NCBI RefSeq assembly: GCF_021021435.1
Contig: NZ_JAINWI010000005.1
Location: forward strand, 1 to 64,000
Direction: 5' to 3'
Origin: Seohaeicola saemankumensis
GTDB taxonomy: Bacteria; Pseudomonadota; Alphaproteobacteria; Rhodobacterales; Rhodobacteraceae
DNA length: 64,000 nt
A model generated the notes under the pieces. It was given only the letters and a program-made list of their open reading frames with translations, was not told where the DNA came from and made no database searches. Made by a program: the position numbers and the translations under genes. This document shows positions 52,131 to 61,099 of the stretch, one piece after another (positions within the stretch are counted from its first letter, which is position 1; each line of letters starts with the position of its first letter).

Positions 52131-52951
52131 CGGTAATGCGCACAAGCGAACAGGACGGTTTCCAGACGATCAAGCGCTGGCTGGAAGACCGCTGTGCGAT
52201 CCACTACCCCGACCACAAGCGCAACTTGCTGCAACAAAGACTGGCGCGGGTTCAGCGATCTTTCGGGATGCCCGATTTTGCGAAGCTGGCCTATGAGATC
52301 ATGCAGGCCCAGAACCATGAGGTTCAGCTTGCTGTCATGCATGCGGCCTCGACCAATCACACCTATTTCTACCGTGAAAAGGATGTGCTCGAGCATTTCC
52401 TCGGCAATGTTTTGCCGCAGCTTGCCCAACGCAACGAAATCCGTCTGTGGAGCGCGGCATGCTCGTCGGGTGACGAAGTCTATACACTGGCCATTATGAT
52501 TGCCGAAACGCTTGGCATGGACACACTCAGGCGCACGACGATCCTTGGAACCGATATCAGCGCGCCGGTGATCGAGCTTGCAGAAAAAGGGGTGTATCCG
52601 GCGCGGCATCTGGAACAGGTGCCAGCGCATATCAAGTCGAAATACATGCAGCCCGTCGGGATCGGTCATTTCCAGATCGTGCCCGAGATCCGCCAGGCCT
52701 GCACATTCCGGCGCATGAACCTCAAGACGACACCCTTCCCCTTCCGCAAGCCGTTTCAGGCCGTCTTTTGCCGGAATGTTCTGTATTACTTTACCCATCA
52801 GGATCAGATCGAAGTGGTCGAGACCATCGCCGACCATGTCGAGGATAACGGCTGGCTGTTCACCAGTGTGACCGAGTCGGTGCGCGACCTGTCACCGCGC
52901 TGGCGGCAGATCATCAGTGGCGTTTCCCGCAAGAGAGGGGTTGCCACATGA
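52127..52951 (+). CDS. cheR3: Chemoreceptor methyltransferase CheR3
   Basis: A 274-aa SAM-dependent methyltransferase that methylates receptor glutamates. An N-terminal helical domain ('HKRNLLQQRLARVQRSFGMP'), the 'ASTNHTYFYREKDVLEHF' motif, the SAM site 'IRLWSAACSSGDEVYTLAIM' and 'TILGTDISAPVIELAEKGVY' all match CheR. The ATG at 52127 overlaps the cheA4 stop, and its own stop overlaps cheB2. Confidence 0.94.
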   Translation: MTVMRTSEQDGFQTIKRWLEDRCAIHYPDHKRNLLQQRLARVQRSFGMPDFAKLAYEIMQAQNHEVQLAVMHAASTNHTYFYREKDVLEHFLGNVLPQLAQRNEIRLWSAACSSGDEVYTLAIMIAETLGMDTLRRTTILGTDISAPVIELAEKGVYPARHLEQVPAHIKSKYMQPVGIGHFQIVPEIRQACTFRRMNLKTTPFPFRKPFQAVFCRNVLYYFTHQDQIEVVETIADHVEDNGWLFTSVTESVRDLSPRWRQIISGVSRKRGVAT

Positions 52952-54054
52952 ACACTCTGTCAACGCGCCGCGCGGCCGTGCGTGTTCTGATCGTCGATGA
53001 TTCAGCGATGATCCGCAAAGTTCTGTCCATGGGGCTGTCGACCGATCCGATGATCGAGGTGGTCGGCACCGCCTCGGGTGCGGAACAGGCATCCGAGATG
53101 ATCCGCGATCTCAGACCTGAAGTGATGACGTTGGATATCGAGATGCCCAGGATGGACGGTGTCACCTTCCTGCGCCAGTTGATGCCGGTTAACCCGCTGC
53201 CAACCGTGATCATCTCAAGCGCCACGCAACGTGGTGCCGCGGTGACACTTCAGGCTTTGGAAGCGGGTGCCGTAGATGTCATCGCAAAGCCGTCGCTTGC
53301 TGTGGATACCGGCCTCAAGGATATCATGGCCGACGTCTGCCGCAGGGTGCGTGCCGCGGCTCTTGCCCGCCCCTCACAAATGGCAGGTTGGGTGTTGCCG
53401 ATGGGGGTAAGACCCCCGTCGCGGCATCCGGAGAACCGGATCATTGCCATTGGTGCATCAACAGGCGGGGTGCAGGCTTTGGCCCGCGTCTTGCACACGA
53501 TGCCCCAAGACGCACCGGGGATCGTTATCGTGCAACATATGCCACAAGGTTTCACCAAGGCATTTGCCGACCGTCTGAACGCCGAATTGCAAATCAATGT
53601 GCGCGAGGCGCAGGATGGTGACCGGGTTCAGTCCGGTGTCGCGCTGATCGCGCCGGGTGGGTCGCGTCATATGGTTCTGGCTGGGACTGGCCCGCATTGG
53701 CGTGTTTCGTTGGTCGAAGGCGATCCTGTCTGCTTTTCGCGCCCCGCTGTCGACACCCTGTTCCATTCTGTTGCCCGTCATGCCGGCAAACAGGCCAGTG
53801 CGGCACTGCTGACGGGCATGGGCAAGGATGGTGCCGCAGGGTTGCTGGCGATCAGACATGCCGGTGGAAACACGCTCGCGCAGGACGAGGCGACTTCGGT
53901 TGTCTGGGGCATGCCTGCTGCGGCCGTAGACCTGAACGCCGCAATGTCGGTGAAACCGCTTGATGCCATCGGCCCCTCGCTTCTGGCCGCGGCAGCCAAC
54001 CCTGTTGCGCGCGGCACATATCGTTTCAATTCGCAGGAAGGAACTGCATCATGA
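52948..54054 (+). CDS. cheB2: Chemoreceptor methylesterase CheB2
   Basis: A 368-aa response regulator. The receiver domain (VDDSAMIRK, acceptor Asp63 in TLDIEMP, Lys about 114) is joined to the methylesterase domain with catalytic Ser171 (GASTGG), His197 (VQHMPQG) and Asp294 (GMGKDGA). Phosphorylated by CheA3-P it removes receptor methyl groups. It overlaps cheR3 and cheW4 by 4 bases each. Confidence 0.95.
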   Translation: MNTLSTRRAAVRVLIVDDSAMIRKVLSMGLSTDPMIEVVGTASGAEQASEMIRDLRPEVMTLDIEMPRMDGVTFLRQLMPVNPLPTVIISSATQRGAAVTLQALEAGAVDVIAKPSLAVDTGLKDIMADVCRRVRAAALARPSQMAGWVLPMGVRPPSRHPENRIIAIGASTGGVQALARVLHTMPQDAPGIVIVQHMPQGFTKAFADRLNAELQINVREAQDGDRVQSGVALIAPGGSRHMVLAGTGPHWRVSLVEGDPVCFSRPAVDTLFHSVARHAGKQASAALLTGMGKDGAAGLLAIRHAGGNTLAQDEATSVVWGMPAAAVDLNAAMSVKPLDAIGPSLLAAAANPVARGTYRFNSQEGTAS

Positions 54055-54578
54055 TGAACCAGACCACACCAGCGACGGCGTCGCAGGACGCTTTGATGGC
54101 CGCAGATCTGGAGACCGATACGATCGCGGACATGTATCTGACCTTTGATATCGGACCCGAGGAATACGGTGTTGGTATCGCGGGCGTGACCGAGATTGTC
54201 GGCATGCAGCGGATCATGCCCATTCCGGATATGCCGGACTACCTTAAAGGTGTGATCAATCTGCGTGGCAAGGTCATCCCGCTGATGGATGTCCGCCTGC
54301 GCTTCGGGATCGTGGAACGTTCCTATGACGACCGGACTGTGATCATCGTGATGGAGGTGGGAGACGCCCCCATAGGTCTGATTGTAGACGGCGTGCGCGA
54401 GGTCCGCGAGATCGCGGCCAGCCAGATCGACAGCCATGCGCAATTCGGGCGCGGGCAGGGACGTCAGGTCATTGCCGGAATCGGGCGTCTGGACGGCGGT
54501 GTTGCCGTTTTGCTTGACCCTTCCGTTCTGGTGTCCGACGGCGATCTCGCGCTTGGTCGCGACAAGGGCGTGGACTGA
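54051..54578 (+). CDS. cheW4: Chemotaxis coupling protein CheW4
   Basis: A 175-aa SH3-like coupling protein. 'YLTFDIGPEEYGVGIAGVTE', 'MPDYLKGVINLRGKVIPLMD' and 'RFGIVERSYDDRTVIIVMEV' are standard CheW features. It links the cytoplasmic receptor TlpT to CheA4 and CheA3. It is coupled to cheB2 and ppfA by overlapping stop and start codons. Confidence 0.95.
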   Translation: MMNQTTPATASQDALMAADLETDTIADMYLTFDIGPEEYGVGIAGVTEIVGMQRIMPIPDMPDYLKGVINLRGKVIPLMDVRLRFGIVERSYDDRTVIIVMEVGDAPIGLIVDGVREVREIAASQIDSHAQFGRGQGRQVIAGIGRLDGGVAVLLDPSVLVSDGDLALGRDKGVD

Positions 54579-55303
54579 TGCGCGTTCTGATCCACAATCA
54601 GAAAGGCGGCGTCGGCAAGACGACCACGGCGGCTAATCTGGGCGCGGCCCTTCTGCGCGGCCGTCTTGCCAGACATGTTGTATTGGCGGATCTGGACCCG
54701 CAAATGCACCTTACGGCTATGCTGACCCCTGCCAGATCAACGCCGGATTGGACCGTGTCCGACTGGCTTGCGGGCCGGCCCGGTCAACCCGTCGCCATCG
54801 AGGGCGAAAAGGGTTTGCTGCTGGTACCTGGAACGGACGCTCCGGTGCAGAACGTGGCGCCGCAGCCTGACACATTCAAGAAGAGCTGGACGCTGATCGA
54901 CAGCGCGCCTGCATGGTCCGATCACACGGCGGTGCTGAGCCATTGGGCAGAGATCATCCTCTGTCCGCTCGAACCAGATTTTCTGGGCTTGTCGGGCGTC
55001 AGCCGTCTGCTAATGCGCTTTGCCGAAATCGGTGTCCCGCGCGCGCGTCTGCGCTTTTTGCTGTGCCGCTACTCGGCGCGCCTGTCCGTGCACCGCGATG
55101 TGCGTGCCAAGCTTGTCGAGCGGCTTGGGCCGGAACTCGTGCTTCCTGTCACGGTGCGCAGTTCTGTCCGCCTGTCCGAGGCGCCGGGCTTCGGACAGAC
55201 AATATTCCGTCATGCGCCCGCAAGCACCGGATGTGCGGATTATACCGCGCTCGCGCGTCTTCTGGCGCGACCCGCTGCCCAACCCAGCCTGAGGAGTGCC
55301 TGA
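54578..55303 (+). CDS. ppfA: ParA-like chemosensory cluster positioning ATPase PpfA
   Basis: A 241-aa ParA/MinD-type ATPase with the deviant Walker A KGGVGKTT (9-16), the switch-like 'VVLADLDPQMHLTAML' and 'LIDSAPAWSDH' (in place of the usual DxPP). In R. sphaeroides the protein at this position segregates the cytoplasmic chemosensory cluster on the nucleoid and acts through the TlpT N-terminus. The gene order here is the same. No parB-like gene is nearby, consistent with TlpT being the ParB substitute. Confidence 0.9.
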   Translation: MRVLIHNQKGGVGKTTTAANLGAALLRGRLARHVVLADLDPQMHLTAMLTPARSTPDWTVSDWLAGRPGQPVAIEGEKGLLLVPGTDAPVQNVAPQPDTFKKSWTLIDSAPAWSDHTAVLSHWAEIILCPLEPDFLGLSGVSRLLMRFAEIGVPRARLRFLLCRYSARLSVHRDVRAKLVERLGPELVLPVTVRSSVRLSEAPGFGQTIFRHAPASTGCADYTALARLLARPAAQPSLRSA

Positions 55304-57291
55304 TGACCGGCCAGAAAAAAACGACACGCAAACCGTCTGCCCGCGCAGGACTTGGCAAAGACCCGCTTGCATGGGTCGTGCCGCCCGCCGCGGTCGAGAT
55401 TGCAGCACAATTGCCCGAAGACCTGCCGGAAACGGCCGCCAAACCTTTTCTCGCAGACGATACCCCCCATCCAGCGGACAACCTCCAGCCTTCAAGGACC
55501 AACGCCATGACCAATGACAACGAAGATCTGCTCCAGTGGGACAAAATCCCTGCAATGGATGCCCTCAACGTCTTGTTTAACCCTATTACTATTGCTGATG
55601 CGGACGCCATAATCCGCTTCGCCAACGAGGCAGCCTATAAGATGTTCGAAGCGATGGAGACCAGTATCCGCCGCGACCTACCGAATTTTGTAGCGCGCGA
55701 TATCGTGGGTCAATGCATCGACGTATTCCATAAGAATCCGGCCCATCAGCGCCAGATGATGAACGGTATGAAGTCCCTGCATGAAGGTAAGTTCGTTCTG
55801 GGTGGTAATTCTCTTTCCTTCCGCGCAACGCCTATCTTGCAGAAGAATGGTCAGTTGGTATCTGTCTTTGTTGAATGGCAAGACCAGACTTCGGCCGTTG
55901 CGGAACAACACCAGATCGCCAATCTGATCACCGAAATCCAGAAAATGTCCGAAGCCCATGCCAACGGGATGATCAGCCATTTCATTCCGGTTGACGGAAT
56001 GGACGACAGAGCGCGGATCGTGGCTGAAGGCACAAACCAGATGGTTCTGGGACATATCGAGACCAAGAAGAAGGTGCTTGCCTGCGTGTCGGAATTCGCC
56101 AAGGGCAATTTTGACGCCCAGATCGAGAAATTCTCGGGCGAGCGCTACTTTATCAACGATGGTATTGAGGCGATCCGCGAGAGCTTCAAGAAAGTCACGT
56201 CGGAGATCCTGCGTTTCTGTGACGAATTGGCAATCGGCAATCTGGATCAGCAGATTGATCTCGACGGGTTCACCGGCGACTATCGGACGATCGTGGATAC
56301 GATGGAACGGGCCTTGGTGTCTTTGAACGAGACGATCTCGGCGGCCAGCCAGCAAATCCAGCAGATTGCGATCACGGTCGAACAGATGTCGCAATCGAGC
56401 CAATCGCTGGCGACGAACTCTCAGATCCAGTCGTCGTCAGTTGACGAGGTTTCGGCCTCAACCGAGCAGACCAACGCACAGGTCAAAGCCAACGCGGCCT
56501 CTGCGGATACGGCATCCAAGCTGGTCAGCGGCGCGGCTGTGGCAGCAGATGACGGCACCAGGAAGATCGCCGAGATGGTGCAGGCGATGGAAGGCATCCG
56601 CGGCTCGTCGCTGGATATCGCAAAGATCATCAAGGTGATCGACGAAATCGCCTTCCAGACCAACCTTCTGGCGCTTAACGCGGCGGTCGAGGCGGCACGC
56701 GCAGGCCAGCACGGGCGCGGTTTCGCAGTCGTAGCGCAAGAAGTTCGGAATCTGGCAGGACGTTCTGCCAAAGCGGCACGCGAGACTTCGGACCTGATTG
56801 ATGATGCCTCGACCCGCGTGAAATCCGGTGTGCGGATTGCCGACGAAACGCGGCAGGCCTTTACTAAGATTGCCGGAGACATCGGTCAGGTCAAAGAGCT
56901 TGTGAATGACATCGCGATTGCCAGCGAGGAACAGGCCCGCGGCGTGACTCAGGTGACCGCGGCCATCGGCGAAGTGGCAAGATCGGCCCTGACGACCAGT
57001 CAGCAGGCTGACGAGTTGGCGGCAAGCGCCACCCAGATGTCGAGTGCCACCGAAATGATGCGCCGTGACTTCAACCGCTACAAGCTGCGCAAGGTCACCG
57101 CGCCTAAACCCAGCGCCACATCGCTTGAGGATCTCTCGCCCGAGATGCTGGCACAACTCCGCAGCATGATGATGGCACAATTCGGGTCGAACCATCCGGC
57201 CGGCAATGACCGGAGCAAGATGAACGGGACGCATGCAGCCGCGTCAAATGCCAACGTCGACCGCGATGAACGCGGATTTGCAGACTTCTGA
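55303..57291 (+). CDS. tlpT: Cytoplasmic chemoreceptor TlpT
   Basis: A 662-aa chemoreceptor without any membrane helix. A basic, disordered N-terminus of about 75 residues (MTGQKKTTRKPSARAG) would contact PpfA. A PAS domain (about 82-195) and two HAMP-like segments (about 215-330) follow, then the methyl-accepting signalling domain with tip 'EIAFQTNLLALNAAVEAARA' (about 448-467). The final 70 residues are flexible and end in DERGFADF, reminiscent of a CheR/CheB-docking tail. The ATG at 55303 overlaps the ppfA stop; the longer frame runs inside ppfA and is rejected. Confidence 0.93.
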   Translation: MTGQKKTTRKPSARAGLGKDPLAWVVPPAAVEIAAQLPEDLPETAAKPFLADDTPHPADNLQPSRTNAMTNDNEDLLQWDKIPAMDALNVLFNPITIADADAIIRFANEAAYKMFEAMETSIRRDLPNFVARDIVGQCIDVFHKNPAHQRQMMNGMKSLHEGKFVLGGNSLSFRATPILQKNGQLVSVFVEWQDQTSAVAEQHQIANLITEIQKMSEAHANGMISHFIPVDGMDDRARIVAEGTNQMVLGHIETKKKVLACVSEFAKGNFDAQIEKFSGERYFINDGIEAIRESFKKVTSEILRFCDELAIGNLDQQIDLDGFTGDYRTIVDTMERALVSLNETISAASQQIQQIAITVEQMSQSSQSLATNSQIQSSSVDEVSASTEQTNAQVKANAASADTASKLVSGAAVAADDGTRKIAEMVQAMEGIRGSSLDIAKIIKVIDEIAFQTNLLALNAAVEAARAGQHGRGFAVVAQEVRNLAGRSAKAARETSDLIDDASTRVKSGVRIADETRQAFTKIAGDIGQVKELVNDIAIASEEQARGVTQVTAAIGEVARSALTTSQQADELAASATQMSSATEMMRRDFNRYKLRKVTAPKPSATSLEDLSPEMLAQLRSMMMAQFGSNHPAGNDRSKMNGTHAAASNANVDRDERGFADF

Positions 57292-57299
57292 ACCAAACT

Positions 57300-57323
57300 G
57301 CCGCCGGGCTCCTCCCTGGCGGC
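57300..57323 (+). repeat. Hairpin between tlpT and cheY6
   Basis: GCCGCC (57300-57305) pairs with GGCGGC (57318-57323), with inner GG/CC pairs and no T-run. It may stabilise the tlpT transcript or partly attenuate read-through to cheY6-cheA3. Confidence 0.5.
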
Positions 57324-57348
57324 CCCCGAAACCACGGAGAAATGACAA

Positions 57349-57753
57349 ATGTCCTATAATGTAATGATCGTCGATGATGCCGCGATGATGCGCCTCTATA
57401 TTTCAAGCTTTATCAAAGGTTTGCCGGATTTCAAAGTTGTGGCGCAAGCCGCCAATGGCCAAGAGGCGCTGGACCGTCTGGCCAATGGTGCCGAGGTTGA
57501 CTTGATCCTTCTCGATATCGAGATGCCAGTGATGGACGGGCTTGAATTCCTGCGTCATGCCAAGCTGAAGACGCGTGCCAAGATCTGCATGCTGTCTTCT
57601 GTCGCGGTATCCGGCTCGCCTCACGCGGCGAAGGCACGCGAGTTGGGGGCCGATGGTGTGGTGGCCAAACCGTCCGGCACAGTGTCCCACGATCTTGAAG
57701 AGAAAACCGGCGATGAACTGGCAAGCACGATGCGTGCTGTCATGGCAGCCTGA
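57349..57753 (+). CDS. cheY6: Chemotaxis response regulator CheY6
   Basis: A 134-aa single receiver domain. Acidic pocket DD (9-10), acceptor Asp56 in LLDIEMP, Ser/Ser near 84-85 and Lys (AKPSG) near 104. The insertion between the last beta strand and helix 5 ('SGTVSHDLEEKTGD') is longer than in ordinary CheY, a feature reported for R. sphaeroides CheY6. It is the main motor-binding regulator and partner of CheA3. Confidence 0.93.
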   Translation: MSYNVMIVDDAAMMRLYISSFIKGLPDFKVVAQAANGQEALDRLANGAEVDLILLDIEMPVMDGLEFLRHAKLKTRAKICMLSSVAVSGSPHAAKARELGADGVVAKPSGTVSHDLEEKTGDELASTMRAVMAA

Positions 57754-57791
57754 TCCGTCTTTTCCGAAACACCGGCAGAAAGTAATGCGGC

Positions 57792-60700
57792 ATGTCTGAC
57801 GAAATGGATGAAATCTGGGCCTTGTTCGTCGATGATGGCGCACAGGCAATGGATGCGATGGAAACCGCTCTTCTGGCGCTGGAAAAAGCCACGGGCGAGC
57901 AACAGCCCCCCCATATCTCGGCCTTGTTCAGGGCTGTGCATACTTTCAAGGGAAACTCGCGTGTTCTGGGATTGGGGGTCGTAGAAAGCCGCGCCCATCT
58001 GGCAGAGGACTTGATCGGTCTGGTTCGGGATAGCGGCGTTCCGCTTGATGCCGAAATCCATGCGCTGCTGTTGGAAACCGGCGACAAATTGCGCGACATG
58101 CTGGAAACAACCGGCACAACACGCGCTGATGCCGATCCTGCGGATACCGAAAACCTTGTGCAGCGGTTGCGCGACAAGATCGCGCGCTGCACTGCACCTG
58201 TTGATGCAGATTTGCCGGTAGCGGATGCCGTGGACATGGTTGCGCCTGTTGGGGAAATTGATCGGGATCCTGACGCCCCCGACGCCGCCCCAGAGGATGC
58301 TGCACTGACGGATGCGCCGTCGGGCGATAGCCCTGATACGAGAACTGATAGGATTGTCCCGATTGATGAACCGGCACCCGTGGCGCGCAAAGAAACTTCG
58401 CGCCTTGCCGATGATCCCGTCTATCGCAAGATTTTCGACGATATGGCAGCAGATGCCCTTGTGAAACTGACCACGGCCAGCATGAACGAGGATGCAGCCG
58501 AGGCCTGCAACGCTGTTACCCGCGTAATCCGTGATCTGGATCATGCGGCCACCCAACTGGGCCTCGATGAATGGTCGGCGATGCTGTGCGGTTTTGCAGA
58601 CATGCCAGATCCGGTTGATGCCACCATCTTGATAGATGCCATCTCAAAACAATCCCAGACCGATGCATCAGGGCAAGCCGTCGCGCCGGCTACGGCACCC
58701 GATCGGGGTGGTTTTTTCTCGCAACTGGAAGAACCGCTATCCATCATCGCGCATATCGGCATAAGCCTGTCCACCGGCGAACAGATTGATACCAGCGCCA
58801 GGGAACAGGCGATTGCACAGATATGCCAAGCGGCGGATCGTTTTGGCTATGTACGTGTTTCTTTTGCAGCCGACCTGCTGCGTTCATCCCAAACTCCCGC
58901 CGCATATCGCCGACAGGAACTGAACCTTTACGAAGAGCTTGCTTCGGTCGAGGCTGTTCTGGGTCAGAACAGCGATGAAGACGGAATGAGCCCTGCGTCG
59001 CTTCTGGCCAGTTGGTGTGCGGATCATGTTTTTGACACGCTGGACGAGCTTGACCAGACGTTGGAACGGATGCGCCTTGGCAAACTGGAAGGCGGCGGCC
59101 AGCGGGAGTTGGAGCGTCTTGTGCGCCTCGTGCACCATGCGTGCCGCCACTACGACCTTGTTACCGCCTCGCAACTTGCGATGTCCCTGCTGGATCTGTT
59201 CGGACGCGGCCATGCGCATGGCAAAGGCCCTGACGCCATCCTGATGCGCATTGCGCGCGGCTTTATCGACACGCTGGAGCTTGTCTTCGACGCGCTGCGT
59301 GTCGGCGAAGCGCCGGATACCGAACGGCTGGAGCAGCTGTTTCAGGAAGCTTCTGAAGTCGGCTTCACAGGGGCCGGTGTGCTGACGGCTACAGCGGTCG
59401 AGCGTAGGCTCGGCTTGCCTGCGGAATTCCATCGGGTGCTGTCCCCCGAAAGCACGCGCGCAGCCGCCGAGGCGATAGCAGCGGGACGGCAGTTCTATAT
59501 CCTGCGTGCCGATGTGAACGATGACAACGAACTGGCCGAGGCCCTGTTTGTCTTTATCGGGTCGGGTGCGATTCAGGCCATTACCAATGTGACCGTCTTT
59601 CAGGGGCAAAACACGCTGTTCGATTTCCTGATTTCAACCGCGCTGGACGAGATGGCTTTGGCTGAGGCAATGGCGAACATGGACCCCGGCGGCAAACGTC
59701 TTGTGATTCTGCGCCACCTGTCCCTGTCCGAGGAAGAGCAGGACGCAACCTCCGGCAACACAACGGATGCCGCCGAGCCAGGACTTGACACGGCGGCCGG
59801 TCTGGAACTCTCGACCGGTATACTTGAGCAGATCGGTGAGATCGCCGCCGGTCAGGCTATGGTACACGGGATGCTGTCCGAACTGGTCGAGGACGATCTG
59901 GCGCAATCCGTGGATTCGGTTCTGCGTCTTCACGGGCATGACCCACAACAGGCGCGCGCCGCTCTCAAGGGGCTTGCGGACACGGTGATGGACCGGCTTC
60001 GCAACATGGCGCAGATCGAGACCCAGCTTCTGGGCCATATGGCAGAGTTGCAACAAACCACCGCCGAATTGCGCGCGCGTCCGGTCGAAACCGTGTTGCG
60101 GCCTTTGGTTGCGATGGTTGCGACGCAATCCCGCCGCAACGGACGGGAAGCGCGGCTGACAACCGTCGGTGCGGAGATGACACTGGATATTGCTGTTCTG
60201 GAAAGTCTGAAGCGCTTGCTGAGACCATTGGTGATGGGGCGGTTATCCCTTGGTGATGCCGCACCGCGCAGGTTACATCTGTCGGTAAACCGCAGTGACG
60301 ATCAGCTTTCGGTGACGCTGGACGATGATGGCCGCGAGCCTCTTGATGCAGAGGATTCCGCCAAACTGAACGCCGATCTCGGCCGTGTTGGTGGTCGTCT
60401 GCGCCATGTGCGTCTGCCCGATCTGGGGCAGCGTTATCACATTAACCTGCCGATGAACCTTGTGGTATTGGAAGGCATGGTGGTCGGGGCAGGAGCTACG
60501 CGATATGTGCTGCCCGTTGATGCGATAAGAACCATTCTGCAACCAGATCCCAAGGCGCTGTTCACGCTTGCCATAGACGGCGGGCAACGCATGTTGCGGC
60601 TAAGCGCTGACGAGGTGATCTCGGTGCGCGCCCTGCCCAAGGCAAAGGTTGACGAAGATATTCTGACCCTTGAGGATACCGCAACAGATGAAGACCTGTC

Positions 60701-60950
60701 CGTCATCGACGGAATGAACAAGGTTCACATCATTCTGGGGCGCGCAGGCCAAAGCGTGGCGATCCCCGTCGATGATCTTGTGGGGCAGCAACTGGTTCTC
60801 TTGCGTCCGCTCAAGGGCGTTATGTCCAAGCTAAAGAATATCTCGGGCGTGGCTTTGCTTTCGGGTGGCGATGTCGGGATGGTTCTCTCTCCTCGCGCCT
60901 TTTGCGCCGGAAGCGACGATATGCCGGAAGCAACACTTCTGGCGGGATAG
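57792..60950 (+). CDS. cheA3: CheA3: P1 and P5 joined by a long non-kinase region
   Basis: A 1052-aa protein. The N-terminal Hpt (P1) domain has phospho-His50 in 'LFRAVHTFKGNSRVLG'. The C-terminal CheW-like P5 domain is about 890-1050. The roughly 780 residues between lack any intact kinase signature. In R. sphaeroides CheA3 is phosphorylated by CheA4 and the equivalent region is a phosphatase for CheY6-P; the same is inferred here. Residues about 750-890 look like decayed P3/P4 domains ('LQQTTAELRARPVETVLRPL', 'LESLKRLLRPLVMG', 'LSVTLDDDGREPLD'), with N-box Asn and both glycine boxes lost. A second Hpt-like helical segment without His lies near 212-275. Confidence 0.92.
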   Translation: MSDEMDEIWALFVDDGAQAMDAMETALLALEKATGEQQPPHISALFRAVHTFKGNSRVLGLGVVESRAHLAEDLIGLVRDSGVPLDAEIHALLLETGDKLRDMLETTGTTRADADPADTENLVQRLRDKIARCTAPVDADLPVADAVDMVAPVGEIDRDPDAPDAAPEDAALTDAPSGDSPDTRTDRIVPIDEPAPVARKETSRLADDPVYRKIFDDMAADALVKLTTASMNEDAAEACNAVTRVIRDLDHAATQLGLDEWSAMLCGFADMPDPVDATILIDAISKQSQTDASGQAVAPATAPDRGGFFSQLEEPLSIIAHIGISLSTGEQIDTSAREQAIAQICQAADRFGYVRVSFAADLLRSSQTPAAYRRQELNLYEELASVEAVLGQNSDEDGMSPASLLASWCADHVFDTLDELDQTLERMRLGKLEGGGQRELERLVRLVHHACRHYDLVTASQLAMSLLDLFGRGHAHGKGPDAILMRIARGFIDTLELVFDALRVGEAPDTERLEQLFQEASEVGFTGAGVLTATAVERRLGLPAEFHRVLSPESTRAAAEAIAAGRQFYILRADVNDDNELAEALFVFIGSGAIQAITNVTVFQGQNTLFDFLISTALDEMALAEAMANMDPGGKRLVILRHLSLSEEEQDATSGNTTDAAEPGLDTAAGLELSTGILEQIGEIAAGQAMVHGMLSELVEDDLAQSVDSVLRLHGHDPQQARAALKGLADTVMDRLRNMAQIETQLLGHMAELQQTTAELRARPVETVLRPLVAMVATQSRRNGREARLTTVGAEMTLDIAVLESLKRLLRPLVMGRLSLGDAAPRRLHLSVNRSDDQLSVTLDDDGREPLDAEDSAKLNADLGRVGGRLRHVRLPDLGQRYHINLPMNLVVLEGMVVGAGATRYVLPVDAIRTILQPDPKALFTLAIDGGQRMLRLSADEVISVRALPKAKVDEDILTLEDTATDEDLSVIDGMNKVHIILGRAGQSVAIPVDDLVGQQLVLLRPLKGVMSKLKNISGVALLSGGDVGMVLSPRAFCAGSDDMPEATLLAG

Positions 60951-60968
60951 CAGCCCGTTGCCAACGCC

Positions 60969-61012
60969 CCGATAGCAAAGCAGCCCTGCACTATACGTGG
61001 GACTGCTATCGG
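60969..61012 (+). terminator. Long hairpin after cheA3
   Basis: CCGATAGCA (60969-60977) pairs with TGCTATCGG (61004-61012), with further CCC/GGG and CAC/GTG pairing inside. There is no T-run, so termination is only possible. Confidence 0.5.
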
Positions 61013-61043
61013 TATGTCTCGAACAGTGCAGGCAGCAGAAAAG

Positions 61044-61072
61044 AAAAAACCCGCCGCTATTCCAGCGGCGGG
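61044..61072 (-). terminator. Intrinsic terminator of fliS
   Basis: CCCGCCGCT (61050-61058) and AGCGGCGGG (61064-61072) form a 9-bp stem; on the minus strand it is followed by six T residues. Confidence 0.93.
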
Positions 61073-61099
61073 GATTTGGCGTTGAAACCGGTCGTCAGA

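Noticed and set aside
54913-55302. N-terminal extension of TlpT by 130 residues
   Set aside because: The extension lies inside ppfA in another frame; the ATG at 55303 overlaps the ppfA stop and has GAGGAG upstream.
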